From contig NZ_CP100470.1 of assembly GCF_030323145.1 (NCBI RefSeq), positions 2,645,001-2,709,000 of the forward strand: DNA of 64,000 nt, given 5' to 3'. Below are positions 18,656 through 26,757 of the stretch, piece by piece. The position numbers and the translations under genes are program-made. How positions within the stretch are numbered: position 1 is the stretch's first letter; each line of letters starts with the position of its first letter. This DNA comes from Mesorhizobium sp. C432A (GTDB taxonomy: Bacteria; Pseudomonadota; Alphaproteobacteria; Rhizobiales; Rhizobiaceae). The notes under the pieces were generated by a model. It searched no databases. It was not told where the DNA came from and saw only the letters and a list, made by a program, of their open reading frames with translations.

Positions 18656-19287
18656 TGGATCAGGTGAGGCCGCCGCCGTTTTCCACAGCGGATTTTCGCG
18701 CGCGGGTCGCGGCGCAAGCTGAAGTCCATGCCGGCGACGATTATGGCGATCATCGCTTCAACCCCGGCCATCCACGGTTGACGCAGCTCAAAGCGCTGCG
18801 CGACGCCGCGGTGCTGATCCCGGTCGTCGATCATGGACGCGATGCGACCGTGCTTTTGACCAAGCGGGCGGAAAAACTGCGCAGCCATTCCGGGCAGGTG
18901 GCTTTTCCCGGCGGCACCATTGATCCCACCGATGCGACCCCGGAAGCAGCGGCCTTGCGCGAAACCTTCGAGGAGATCGGGCTCGGCCAGGACCGCATCG
19001 AGATCATCGGCCGCATGCCCGATTATGTCGCCGGCAGCGGCTATCGCATCGCCCCGGTGCTGGCGATCGTCGAGCCCGGTTTTACGCTGTCGCTCAATTC
19101 CGACGAGGTCGACGCCGCCTTCGAAGTGCCGCTTTCGTTCCTGATGGATCCGGCCAACCACACCAGGGACAGCCGCATGTGGAACGACCTGGAATGGTTC
19201 TTCTACGATATGCCCTATGGCGGCCAGCGCATCTGGGGCGTCACTGCCGGCATCATCCGCACGCTCTATGAAAGGCTCTATGCTTGA
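18652..19287 (+). CDS. CoA pyrophosphatase-type Nudix hydrolase
   Basis: A 211-residue hydrolase. The Nudix box runs from GGTIDPTDATPEAAALRE to TFEEIGL, with catalytic glutamates in the E-x-x-E-E stretch. The UPF0035 motif LRSHSGQVAFPGG just before it marks the CoA-cleaving subfamily (NudL-like), which splits CoA or acyl-CoA to phosphopantetheine and 3',5'-ADP. It overlaps both neighbours by 4 bp. Substrate assignment rests on the UPF0035 motif. Confidence 0.87.
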   Translation: MMDQVRPPPFSTADFRARVAAQAEVHAGDDYGDHRFNPGHPRLTQLKALRDAAVLIPVVDHGRDATVLLTKRAEKLRSHSGQVAFPGGTIDPTDATPEAAALRETFEEIGLGQDRIEIIGRMPDYVAGSGYRIAPVLAIVEPGFTLSLNSDEVDAAFEVPLSFLMDPANHTRDSRMWNDLEWFFYDMPYGGQRIWGVTAGIIRTLYERLYA

Positions 19288-20555
19288 GTGATCCGATATC
19301 GCTGGCGGGCAAGGCCGACTGGCTGGGTGAAAAGCATCTGCAGCGGCTGCTTGCCGTGCTGGCGCAAGGCGGCGAGGAAGCTCGCATCGCGGGCGGCGCG
19401 GTGCGCAATGCACTGATTGGGCAGCCGGTCGCCGATATCGACGTTGCTACCACTTGCCTGCCCGAGGAAACCGTTCGCCGCGCCGAGGCGGCGGGCTTCA
19501 AGGCGGTGCCGACCGGCATCGAGCACGGCACGATCACGGTGATTGCCGGCGGCGCGCCCTATGAGGTCACAACGCTGCGCGCCGACATCGAGACCGATGG
19601 CCGCCGCGCCAAAGTGTCGTTCGGCCGCGACTGGAAGGCCGACGCCGAACGGCGCGATTTCACCATCAACGCGCTCTATGCGGAGGCTGACGGGACGGTG
19701 GTCGACCTGGTTGGCGGCGTCGGCGATATCGAGGCACGAAGGCTGCGCTTCATTGGCGATGCCGAGCAGCGGATCCGCGAAGACTATCTGCGCATCCTGC
19801 GTTTCTTCCGCTTTTTCGCCTGGTATGGCGAGGGTCGGCCCGATGCCGAGGGATTGAAGGCCTGCGCCCGGCTCAAGGACGGTCTCGCCCATCTCTCGGC
19901 CGAACGCATCTGGTCCGAGCTGAAGAAGTTGTTATCGGCCCCAGATCCGTCGCGCGCCTTGCTGTGGATGCGCCAGGCCGGCGTGCTCACCAGCGCCCTG
20001 CCGGAAAGCGAGAAATGGGGCATCGATGCCATTCATGGGCTGACCAAGACAGAAAAGGATCTGGGCTGGGCGCCGGACCCGCTGCTCAGGCTGGAGGCGA
20101 TCGTGCCGCCCGATGCGGCGAGGATGAAGACACTGGCCGAGCGGCTGAAACTTTCGACCACTGAGGCGGAGCGCCTGCGCCACTGGGCGCTGACGGCTGC
20201 CGTCGAGCCCAAGACAAGCGAAGCGGAACTGGCCAAGAAACTCTATTCCGGCGAGCGCCAGGGTTTTCTCGATCGCGTGCGGCTGTCGCTGGCGTCGGCG
20301 CGAGCGCGGGCTCTCGAGGACAATGACGCGCTGGTTCAGGCCGGCGGGTTTTCGCGCCTGCTCGCTTTTGCGCTGAAATGGGAAAAACCGGTGTTCCCAG
20401 TCAAGGGCGGCGATCTGACGGCGCTTGGCGCGTCGCCGGGGCCAATACTCGGTGCGATCCTGAAAAACCTGGAAAAGGAATGGATCGGGTCCGGCTTTGC
20501 GCTCGATCGCGACGCGCTGCTGGAGCGCGCCGCGGAAGCCTTGAAGGCCAGATAG
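19284..20555 (+). CDS. cca: CCA tRNA nucleotidyltransferase
   Basis: A 423-residue class II nucleotidyltransferase that adds or repairs the 3' CCA of tRNA. The head domain has GGAVRNALIGQPVADIDVAT (the G-G phosphate loop and catalytic D-x-D), followed by RRDFTINALY and RIREDYLRILRFFRF. The start is a TTG at 19284 inside the preceding stop (TTGA), the only start giving the complete head domain. It is the last gene of the DUF1285-Nudix operon. Whether it does CCA-addition or poly(A) cannot be told surely from sequence, but family and organism favour CCA. Confidence 0.9.
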   Translation: MSDPISLAGKADWLGEKHLQRLLAVLAQGGEEARIAGGAVRNALIGQPVADIDVATTCLPEETVRRAEAAGFKAVPTGIEHGTITVIAGGAPYEVTTLRADIETDGRRAKVSFGRDWKADAERRDFTINALYAEADGTVVDLVGGVGDIEARRLRFIGDAEQRIREDYLRILRFFRFFAWYGEGRPDAEGLKACARLKDGLAHLSAERIWSELKKLLSAPDPSRALLWMRQAGVLTSALPESEKWGIDAIHGLTKTEKDLGWAPDPLLRLEAIVPPDAARMKTLAERLKLSTTEAERLRHWALTAAVEPKTSEAELAKKLYSGERQGFLDRVRLSLASARARALEDNDALVQAGGFSRLLAFALKWEKPVFPVKGGDLTALGASPGPILGAILKNLEKEWIGSGFALDRDALLERAAEALKAR

Positions 20556-20561
20556 GACTGC

Positions 20562-20747
20562 TCAGGCCGCGTCGCGAACTTTCTCGATGCGCGAGCGGAT
20601 CGCCTCGATCATCGTCTCGCGAATGACCGTTTCGCCATGTGTCTCGCGCATATGGTCGACGGCGCGGCGCATGACCTCGGCTTCCTCACCGGCACGCGTG
20701 TGCCACTCACAGCCGGGAACCAGCGAGCCGCAATGGAATTCCTTCAT
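20562..20747 (-). CDS. DUF1059 small protein
   Basis: A 61-residue cytoplasmic protein of the DUF1059 family: an N-terminal Cys pair (FHCGSLVPGC), then HTRAGEEAEVMRRAVDHMRETHG. The two cysteines plus His residues could bind metal, which is inference. AGGAG (AAAGGAGAAAATCCC before the ATG) lies upstream. It converges on cca with 6 bp between stops. Confidence 0.8.
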   Translation of the reverse strand: MKEFHCGSLVPGCEWHTRAGEEAEVMRRAVDHMRETHGETVIRETMIEAIRSRIEKVRDAA

Positions 20748-20906
20748 GGGATTTTCTCCTTTCCTCCTTGGAGCCTGTGCCTCTCATGGGCACACGAAGC
20801 TCCGCCATCTCTGTTCCGCGCCCTGTCACAGCAGTCGGTTTCGGGGGCACGCACGGGGGAGCTAGCATAACACGGTTCGACCATTTTGGTTGCCGTGGTG
20901 CGAAAA

Positions 20907-20930
20907 AGGCGGAGCAGCGCTGCTCCGCCT
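20907..20930 (-). terminator. Rho-independent terminator of the DUF1344 gene
   Basis: A 24-bp perfect palindrome formed by AGGCGGAGCAGC and its complement. On the minus strand it is followed by a five-T run, 48 bp after the stop of the DUF1344 gene. Confidence 0.8.
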
Positions 20931-20977
20931 CTCTTGTCAGGCTAAGCCAAAGGCGAGACCGTTCGGTCTTGTCCCGG

Positions 20978-21238
20978 TCACTTCACGATCTTGACGGACT
21001 CGGCAACCTTGTTCTTGCCGCTCATGTCCCAGGAAACGCGGACCTTTTCGCCGGCCTTCAGGCCAGGATCCTTGAAGGTCTTGGGCAGCGTAAAGGTCGA
21101 TCCATCGTCCAGAACGAGGCTCATGGCCGTGCCATCATAGGTCTTGACCGTGCCCGTGGTGTGCTTGACCGCGGCAGAGGCAATCGAGCCGGAAGCGAGA
21201 AGGGCAGCGGCGGCTGCCGAAACAATGAGCTTTCGCAT
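20978..21238 (-). CDS. DUF1344 domain secreted protein
   Basis: An 86-residue protein with a signal peptide (MRKLIVSAAAAALLASGSIASA) and a small beta-barrel-like domain (TGTVKTYDGTAMSLVLDDGS, KVRVSWDMSG) matching DUF1344, an OB-like family common in rhizobia. The start at 21238 is chosen because the signal peptide begins there and AGGAGT precedes it; the upstream frame to 21382 is unrelated. It ends in a strong terminator. Function unknown, periplasmic by prediction. Confidence 0.85.
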   Translation of the reverse strand: MRKLIVSAAAAALLASGSIASAAVKHTTGTVKTYDGTAMSLVLDDGSTFTLPKTFKDPGLKAGEKVRVSWDMSGKNKVAESVKIVK

Positions 21239-21476
21239 GTAATACTCCTGGAAATGCGGGCATCCGTTTGGAAAATGCTCCGCCTTGTTCAGGGCCGTCC
21301 GGTAGCGTCGTGTCGCGGTTCGGGACTGAACCGCCGGCGCTTCCCGGCCCGAAACGACAAATAGTCGTTTTATTTCAATCACCTATTAGACGAAAAAGAT
21401 AATGGCGATGCCACATTGGCTGCCCAGATTCGGCGAATGGGACGTCAATGCGGCTCACGTTTCGCTCACCGATTTT

Positions 21477-22391
21477 TTAAGGCCACCTGACCTCCGGCGG
21501 CAGGCTGGACAGGATCGAAGCGACATTGCCGCCGGTCTTCAGGCCGAAGATGGTGCCGCGATCGTGAAGAAGGTTGAATTCGACGTAACGGCCGCGGCGA
21601 ATGAGCTGCTCGTCGCGGTCGTCGTCGGTCCAGTTCTCGTTGAAATGGGCGCGAACCAGGTGTCCGTAGACGACAAGGAAAGAACGCCCGACATCCTGGA
21701 CGAAGTTCAAATCGGCATTCCAGCCGCCTTTCTCCTCCCCCGAATGCAGCCAGTCGAAAAAGATGCCGCCGACGCCGCGCGGCTCGTGGCGGTGCGGCAG
21801 ATAGAAATACTCGTCGCACCAGGCCTTGAATTTGGGGTGGTCGGCGATCGCAGCGTTCTTCTCGCAGGCGAACTGCATGGCTCGATGGAAGGCGACCGTG
21901 TCGGGGTGATCTTCCGTGCGGTTGCGGTCGAGCACCGGCGTCAGATCGGCGCCGCCGCCAAACCAGTGGCGCGACGTCACGACCATGCGGGTGTTCATGT
22001 GCACCGCCGGCACGTTGGGGTTCCAGGGATGCGCGATCAACGAAATGCCTGATGCCCAGAAGCTCGGGTCTTCCTCGGCGCCGGGCATCTGCTTCCTGAA
22101 TTCGGGCGAGAATTCGCCATAGACGGTCGAAGTATGGACGCCGACCTTCTCGAAGACGCGGCCGCGCATCATCGCCATGGCGCCGCCGCCGCCCTTTCCA
22201 TTGTCGCGTTCCCACGGCGTCTTCTCGAAGCTGCCGGGCGACCATTCGGCCAGTGGTCCCTGCAGTTCCTGTTCGATCTGCTCGAAGGTTGTGCAAATGC
22301 GCTCGCGCAGCGTCTCGAACCAGAGCCTAGCCTTCATTTTCTTCTGTTCGATGTCGGGTGGCAGGCCTGCCGGTATTTCTGGTCGTTCCAA
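21477..22391 (-). CDS. hemF: Oxygen-dependent coproporphyrinogen III oxidase
   Basis: A 304-residue enzyme that converts coproporphyrinogen III to protoporphyrinogen IX with O2 in heme synthesis. Family motifs include [24 protein letters not shown] with [22 protein letters not shown] and [12 protein letters not shown]. The start is taken as TTG at 22391 with GGAG eight bases upstream, because family proteins begin [13 protein letters not shown] and the frame upstream runs into an intergenic palindrome. The palindromes fill most of its 5' region. Confidence 0.9.
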   Translation of the reverse strand: MERPEIPAGLPPDIEQKKMKARLWFETLRERICTTFEQIEQELQGPLAEWSPGSFEKTPWERDNGKGGGGAMAMMRGRVFEKVGVHTSTVYGEFSPEFRKQMPGAEEDPSFWASGISLIAHPWNPNVPAVHMNTRMVVTSRHWFGGGADLTPVLDRNRTEDHPDTVAFHRAMQFACEKNAAIADHPKFKAWCDEYFYLPHRHEPRGVGGIFFDWLHSGEEKGGWNADLNFVQDVGRSFLVVYGHLVRAHFNENWTDDDRDEQLIRRGRYVEFNLLHDRGTIFGLKTGGNVASILSSLPPEVRWP

Positions 22392-22426
22392 AATGCTGTC
22401 TCCGGTCGCGGCCGACAAAGGACCTA

Positions 22427-22498
22427 GTGGAGTGAATTTGACATTTGCACACAGCGTGGCGCAGGGCACGATGCAAATGTCAAATTCGAAAACTCCAC
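22427..22498. repeat. Long imperfect palindrome, hemF upstream element 1
   Basis: Inner arms 22435-22449 and 22472-22486 (AATTTGACATTTGCA and its complement) are perfect over 15 bp; outer arms GTGGAGT (22427-22433) and ACTCCAC (22492-22498) are perfect over 7 bp. It lies 36 bp upstream of the hemF start, so it overlaps or abuts the hemF promoter. Confidence 0.85.
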
Positions 22499-22514
22499 CA
22501 GAAACATAAACTTG

Positions 22515-22591
22515 CTAGTGGTCCTTGTGATTCCAACATTCGCAACGGCGCCTGGGGATTAGGGAGGCGAATGTTGGAATCGGACCACTAG
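22515..22591. repeat. Long imperfect palindrome, hemF upstream element 2
   Basis: Inner arms 22529-22543 and 22567-22581 (GATTCCAACATTCGC and its complement) are perfect; outer arms CTAGTGGTCC (22515-22524) and GGACCACTAG (22582-22591) are perfect over 10 bp. It follows element 1 by 16 bp with similar architecture but a different sequence. From memory, this type is a dispersed Mesorhizobium repeat. Confidence 0.85.
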
Positions 22592-22666
22592 CCTTTTCCG
22601 GGCGCGATCCCTAATCTCTTAGGGGCAAGGGTCAAGTGTCATCTGGTTCGGCCCAGGAGTTCTTTC

Positions 22667-22924
22667 ATGCGCACGCCGGCAAGACCGCCGCTGCATGGCC
22701 TGAAGAAAAGGCTCGATCGTTCACGCGCCGAGCGCGAGCGCATGCCGCGTGACGGGTTTTTGCGCGAGACCTTCGTCCTGCCGCGCCCGGATGCGCGGCT
22801 CAAGGCCAAGGAATGGTTCGAGCGTTTTCCCAAGCAGGCCTACTGGACCGAGATCGAAAGCTGGTTCGAGCGGCCGGGCGACGTAATCGAATTCACCATA
22901 CGGCGGCTGCCCGCGGCGGATTAG
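22667..22924 (+). CDS. Small conserved hypothetical protein
   Basis: An 85-residue basic, soluble protein ([18 protein letters not shown], then [24 protein letters not shown]). No membrane segment or signal peptide. Its stop overlaps the end of soxR on the other strand by 4 bp. No family was recognised; aromatic-rich C-terminal half suggests a folded domain. Confidence 0.55.
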   Translation: MRTPARPPLHGLKKRLDRSRAERERMPRDGFLRETFVLPRPDARLKAKEWFERFPKQAYWTEIESWFERPGDVIEFTIRRLPAAD

Positions 22925-23367
22925 GATTCCACAAGCAGTCGCCTTGCGCCCGGCCCTTGCGCACTCAAGCGATCTTCCCTGTTTCGCAGCGGGCATTTGT
23001 CGATCGACATGCAGCCGCAGCCGATGCAGTCGGTAAGGCCGTCGCGCAGCTTCTTTAGCTGAGTGATCTTGCGATCGAGGTCGTCGCGCCAGCCGGTCGA
23101 CAACAGGTTCCAGTCCTCGCGCGTCGGGGTACGGCCTTCTGGCAGCGATTCAAGTGCGGCGCCGATCTCGGCCAGCGAGATGCCGACCTCCTGGGCGATC
23201 CGGATGATCGCCACCCGCCGCAGCACGTCGCGGCCATAGCGCCGCTGGTTGCCCGACGTGCGGTGGCTGCGGATCAGCCCGCGCGCCTCGTAGAAATGCA
23301 GCGCCGACACCGCCACGCCGCTGCGCATGGCCAACTGGCCGACCGTCAATTCCTTTACCGGAGCCAT
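22921..23367 (-). CDS. soxR: Redox-sensitive transcriptional activator SoxR
   Basis: A 148-residue MerR-family regulator. The N-terminal helix-turn-helix ([26 protein letters not shown]) is followed by a dimer helix and the [2Fe-2S] ligands C114, C117, C119 and C125 ([12 protein letters not shown]), with the C-x2-C-x-C-x5-C spacing of SoxR. Oxidation of the cluster by redox-cycling agents switches on transcription. A typical SoxR palindrome lies 19-34 bp upstream at 23386-23401. Its regulon in rhizobia is not the E. coli soxS. Confidence 0.93.
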   Translation of the reverse strand: MAPVKELTVGQLAMRSGVAVSALHFYEARGLIRSHRTSGNQRRYGRDVLRRVAIIRIAQEVGISLAEIGAALESLPEGRTPTREDWNLLSTGWRDDLDRKITQLKKLRDGLTDCIGCGCMSIDKCPLRNREDRLSAQGPGARRLLVES

Positions 23368-23385
23368 CTCGATTTTCCGCTTGAC

Positions 23386-23401
23386 CTCAACTTAAGTTGA
23401 G
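23386..23401. promoter_or_regulatory. SoxR operator
   Basis: CTCAACTTAAGTTGAG is a 16-bp perfect palindrome, close to the known SoxR box CCTCAA..TTGAGG. On the plus strand TTGACC at 23381-23386 and TAGCCA at 23406 give a 19-bp spacer, the long spacing typical of MerR-activated promoters. On the minus strand it sits upstream of soxR and could autoregulate it. Confidence 0.8.
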
Positions 23402-23512
23402 CTTGTAGCCAGGAAATGTCGATGGGCAATTGAGGAGAAGGCGATGTGCGCCTGGGTGAGAATGATGCAAGACGCAAGGGCCGTTGGCGATGACGACAAC
23501 GCGTTGAAGGTT

Positions 23513-23971
23513 CTAGCCGAGTTGCCGGATGGCTTCACCGGCGACCATGGCGACGGACAGCGCGACGTTGATGCTGCGCGTGCCCGGCTGCATCGGGATC
23601 GTCAGCCGCGCATCCGCCGCCTGATGGACAGGATCCGGCACGCCGGCGGATTCGCGGCCGAACAGCAGGATGTCGCCTTGGGCGAAGCTGAAGCCCGTAT
23701 AGGGGGTCGCGGCTTTGGTGGTGAGCAGCACCAGCCGGCAGGCTTGGCCCTTGCGCCAATCCTCGAAGGCGTTCCAGTCGACATGCCGGGTCAGGGCAGC
23801 CATTTCGAGGTAGTCCATCCCGGCGCGCTTGAGCGCTTTGTCGGAGAGCGGAAAGCCGGCTGGTTCGATAATGTCGACGCCAACGCCGAGGCAGGCGGCG
23901 AAGCGCAGGATTGTTCCGGTGTTGCCGGCGATGTCAGGCTGGTAGAGGGCGATGCGGAGACGGTGGTTCAT
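23513..23971 (-). CDS. trmL: tRNA (cytidine/uridine-2'-O)-methyltransferase TrmL
   Basis: A 152-residue SPOUT-class enzyme that 2'-O-methylates the wobble base (position 34) of tRNA-Leu isoacceptors, using SAM. Sequence: IALYQPDIAGNTGTILRFAACLG at the start, LLFGRESAGVPDPV at the knot and RSINVALSVAMVAGEAIRQLG at the end, all family hallmarks; length matches TrmL (~155). It is monocistronic. Confidence 0.9.
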   Translation of the reverse strand: MNHRLRIALYQPDIAGNTGTILRFAACLGVGVDIIEPAGFPLSDKALKRAGMDYLEMAALTRHVDWNAFEDWRKGQACRLVLLTTKAATPYTGFSFAQGDILLFGRESAGVPDPVHQAADARLTIPMQPGTRSINVALSVAMVAGEAIRQLG

Positions 23972-24111
23972 TTCCGCGTCTTTCTAATAAGTGGCAGATC
24001 GGCCACAGCGGGTGGCTGGTTTTGGAAATTGCTGGACCTGCGGGTGGCCATTTTCTGCGAAGTCGATTATACCGCACGCATTGTCAACCCGAACCGATGG
24101 AGGGGTATTTC

Positions 24112-24189
24112 ATGATGACCATGCACATCCAGCGCCCCTCCCGTGGGCTTACCTGCCTGCTGGCGGTTTCGGTACGACGATTTACCTGA
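24112..24189 (+). CDS. Possible 25-residue small ORF
   Basis: Reads MMTMHIQRPSRGLTCLLAVS and five more residues. GGAGGGG lies 8 bases before the ATG, unusually strong for the region. It ends 65 bp before the next gene and could be a leader peptide or a small protein. Coding is unproven. Confidence 0.3.
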   Translation: MMTMHIQRPSRGLTCLLAVSVRRFT

Positions 24190-24254
24190 TCTCTTAGATC
24201 TGATCGCACCGATTCCCGCCGAACCCAATTTTCGGCTCTCGAAGGAATCCTGCG

Positions 24255-24824
24255 ATGTTTTTCAAACGGTCAAAGGGGCCAAGCGCCCCAGCTGAGCATG
24301 TCGCGACCGAGGCCTATCGTCGTGTCCCGACGGATGCAATCCGTGCTTCCGGCCGAAGGCCGGCGCACGACATTGCTTCGCCTTTTTATGTCTATTTTCA
24401 CACGGAGGACGGACCGATGTTCGATCCCTATAAGATACCTGGTTCAAGAAGCCTGCACGAACGCAAGACGGCGACCTGGGCGTTGCTAGTCGGCGAGACC
24501 TATTCGTCGGCGGTTCATGCCGAGACGCGCCGGCGTCCGCATCGCGGCATGTTGCCGGATGTCGATTTCTCGCGTGCGGTTCCCGACCACAGCCGGCCGT
24601 CGCTGGTGCGCCGGATCATCCGGCTGATCCGGCCGGGCGCGAAAAACCGGACTGGCGGCGGCGTGCCGTCAGCTCAGTCGAAGGCTTCTGTCGGTGAAAA
24701 GCCCGCAAGTCCCTATATTGCGCGAAGCAGGACCGATGGCCCGGGTGATTCCGGGCCGTCAGTCCCCGCCGACGTACGGTCTGGGGACGCGGAGCGCCCC
24801 GGGGATTTTTCCCGCGCCGCATGA
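24255..24824 (+). CDS. Hypothetical basic protein
   Basis: A 189-residue soluble protein of unrecognised family. The first half is more ordered (HDIASPFYVYFHTEDGPMFDPYKIPGSRS, TATWALLVGETYSSAVHAE); the second half is Arg/Pro/Ser-rich and probably disordered. AAGGAATCC precedes the ATG. It lies 15 bp upstream of the first ABC exporter gene and may be co-transcribed. Confidence 0.5.
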   Translation: MFFKRSKGPSAPAEHVATEAYRRVPTDAIRASGRRPAHDIASPFYVYFHTEDGPMFDPYKIPGSRSLHERKTATWALLVGETYSSAVHAETRRRPHRGMLPDVDFSRAVPDHSRPSLVRRIIRLIRPGAKNRTGGGVPSAQSKASVGEKPASPYIARSRTDGPGDSGPSVPADVRSGDAERPGDFSRAA

Positions 24825-24839
24825 GCGGACAACAGTTTT

Positions 24840-26747
24840 GTGAGCATCACTATGTTTAGCTGGTTTGAAAGAAGGCTCGATCCGTTCCCCGCAGCGGAAC
24901 CGGTCGAGCCGCCGAAGACGCTGGTTGCCTTCTGCGTGCATTATACGCGCGGCGCCTGGCCATACATCATCGTCGACGCGGTGCTGGTGACGGCGATTGC
25001 CATCGCGGAAGTGTGGATGTTCGGCTTCATGGGCCACATCGTCGACTGGCTGTCCGGGCAGAACCGCGAAACCTTCCTGCAGACCGAGAGCTGGAAGCTT
25101 GCCGGCATGGCCTTCGTCGTGCTGTTCGCGCTGCCGGGTACGGTATGGCTGCATTCTTTGCTCAACCAGCAGACGCTGATGGGCAACTACCCCATGCGCA
25201 TCCGATGGCAGGTGCATCGTTATCTCTTGAAGCAGTCGATGAGCTTCTACCAGGACGAATTTGCCGGCCGCATCGCCACCAAGCTGATGCAGACGGCACT
25301 CGCCGTGCGCGAATGCGTCATCAAGGTGATCGAGGTGCTCAATTACGTCATCGTCTATTTCCTCGGCATGCTGTTCATCGTCGGCTCGGCCGACTTGCGG
25401 CTGGCGGCACCTCTCGGCGTCTGGCTGCTCGGCTATATCGGGTTGTTGCGCTATATCATCCCGAAGCTGGGCAAGGTCGGCGAGGCGCAGGCCAATGCGC
25501 GCTCGACGATGACCGGCCGCGTCGTCGACAGCTACACCAACATCCAGACGGTCAAGTTGTTTTCCCATGCACGGCGCGAAGCAACGTTCGCCAAAGAAGG
25601 CATGGCAGGCTTCCTCGACACGGTCTACCGGTCGATGCGGCTGGTGACGGTGCTTTACGGGCTGCTCTATATCCTCAACGCGCTGCTCCTGTTTTCGGTG
25701 ACGGCGCTGGCGCTGTGGCTGTGGCTCGGCCAGGCGGTGACGATCGGCGCCGTCGCCGTGGTCATCGGCCTCGTGCTCCGTATGTGGGGCATGTCGCAGT
25801 GGATCATGTGGGAAATGTCGAGCCTGTTCGAGAACATCGGCACGGTGCAAGACGGCATCGCCTCGATCTCGCTGCCGCGCCTGGTCGAAGACCGGCCGGG
25901 GGCGAAGGACATTGCCGTCACCAAGGGCGAGATCCGCTTCGACGACATTCGTTTCCACTATGGCAAGCAGAAGGGCGTCATCGAGAACCTGTCGCTGACG
26001 GTGAAGCCCGGCGAGAAAGTCGGCATTGTCGGGCGCTCGGGTGCGGGCAAGTCGACGCTGGTCAATCTCCTGTTGCGGTTCTACGACCTCGAGAACGGCC
26101 GGATCCTGATCGACGGCCAGGAGATCGCTTCGGTGACGCAGGATTCGCTGCGCGCGCAGATCGGCATGGTGACGCAGGACACTTCGCTGCTGCATCGTTC
26201 GGTGCGCGACAACATCCTTTACGGGCGGCCCGATGCGACGGAGGAAATGCTTGTCGAGGCAGCCGGGCGGGCCGAGGCGCTGGAGTTTATCGGCAGGCTT
26301 TCGGATCACACCGGACGTAAAGGGCTCGATGCTCATGTCGGCGACCGCGGCGTCAAATTGTCCGGCGGCCAGCGGCAACGCATCGCCATTGCTCGCGTTA
26401 TGTTGAAGGACGCACCGATACTTATCCTTGACGAAGCGACGTCGGCGCTGGATTCCGAAGCCGAGGCCGCCATCCAGGAGAATCTCTACAAGCTCATGCA
26501 AGGCAAGACCGTCATCGCCATTGCGCACCGGCTGTCGACCATCGCGGCGATGGACAGGCTCGTCGTCCTCGACAAGGGCCGTGTCATCGAGGAAGGGTCG
26601 CACGAGGAACTCGTTGCCAGCGGCGGGCTCTACGCGCAGCTCTGGCAGCGCCAGTCGGGGGGGTTCCTGCTCGACGACGGTCCGGTCGATGCCGCCAATG
26701 ACGCCGTTGCCAACGACATCGGCGTGAAGGGTGAAGCCGCAGAGTGA
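24840..26747 (+). CDS. ABC exporter, fused membrane and ATPase domains (first of a pair)
   Basis: A 635-residue half-transporter. Six membrane helices span ~30-320; the nucleotide domain follows with Walker A GRSGAGKST, signature LSGGQRQR, Walker B ILILDEATSALD and the H-loop AHRLST. It starts with GTG 24840; ATG 24852 is an alternative. The next gene encodes a close paralogue 10 bp downstream and both NBDs look catalytically intact, so a heterodimer is likely, homodimers possible. Substrate unknown; lipid or drug export is typical of this class. Confidence 0.9.
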   Translation: MSITMFSWFERRLDPFPAAEPVEPPKTLVAFCVHYTRGAWPYIIVDAVLVTAIAIAEVWMFGFMGHIVDWLSGQNRETFLQTESWKLAGMAFVVLFALPGTVWLHSLLNQQTLMGNYPMRIRWQVHRYLLKQSMSFYQDEFAGRIATKLMQTALAVRECVIKVIEVLNYVIVYFLGMLFIVGSADLRLAAPLGVWLLGYIGLLRYIIPKLGKVGEAQANARSTMTGRVVDSYTNIQTVKLFSHARREATFAKEGMAGFLDTVYRSMRLVTVLYGLLYILNALLLFSVTALALWLWLGQAVTIGAVAVVIGLVLRMWGMSQWIMWEMSSLFENIGTVQDGIASISLPRLVEDRPGAKDIAVTKGEIRFDDIRFHYGKQKGVIENLSLTVKPGEKVGIVGRSGAGKSTLVNLLLRFYDLENGRILIDGQEIASVTQDSLRAQIGMVTQDTSLLHRSVRDNILYGRPDATEEMLVEAAGRAEALEFIGRLSDHTGRKGLDAHVGDRGVKLSGGQRQRIAIARVMLKDAPILILDEATSALDSEAEAAIQENLYKLMQGKTVIAIAHRLSTIAAMDRLVVLDKGRVIEEGSHEELVASGGLYAQLWQRQSGGFLLDDGPVDAANDAVANDIGVKGEAAE

Positions 26748-26757
26748 TGACGTCAGC

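Noticed and set aside
23444..24115. A plus-strand ORF over trmL, with a good ribosome site
   Set aside because: Not called as a gene because beyond the first ~23 codons it is antisense to trmL; kept as a finding for the SoxR promoter.
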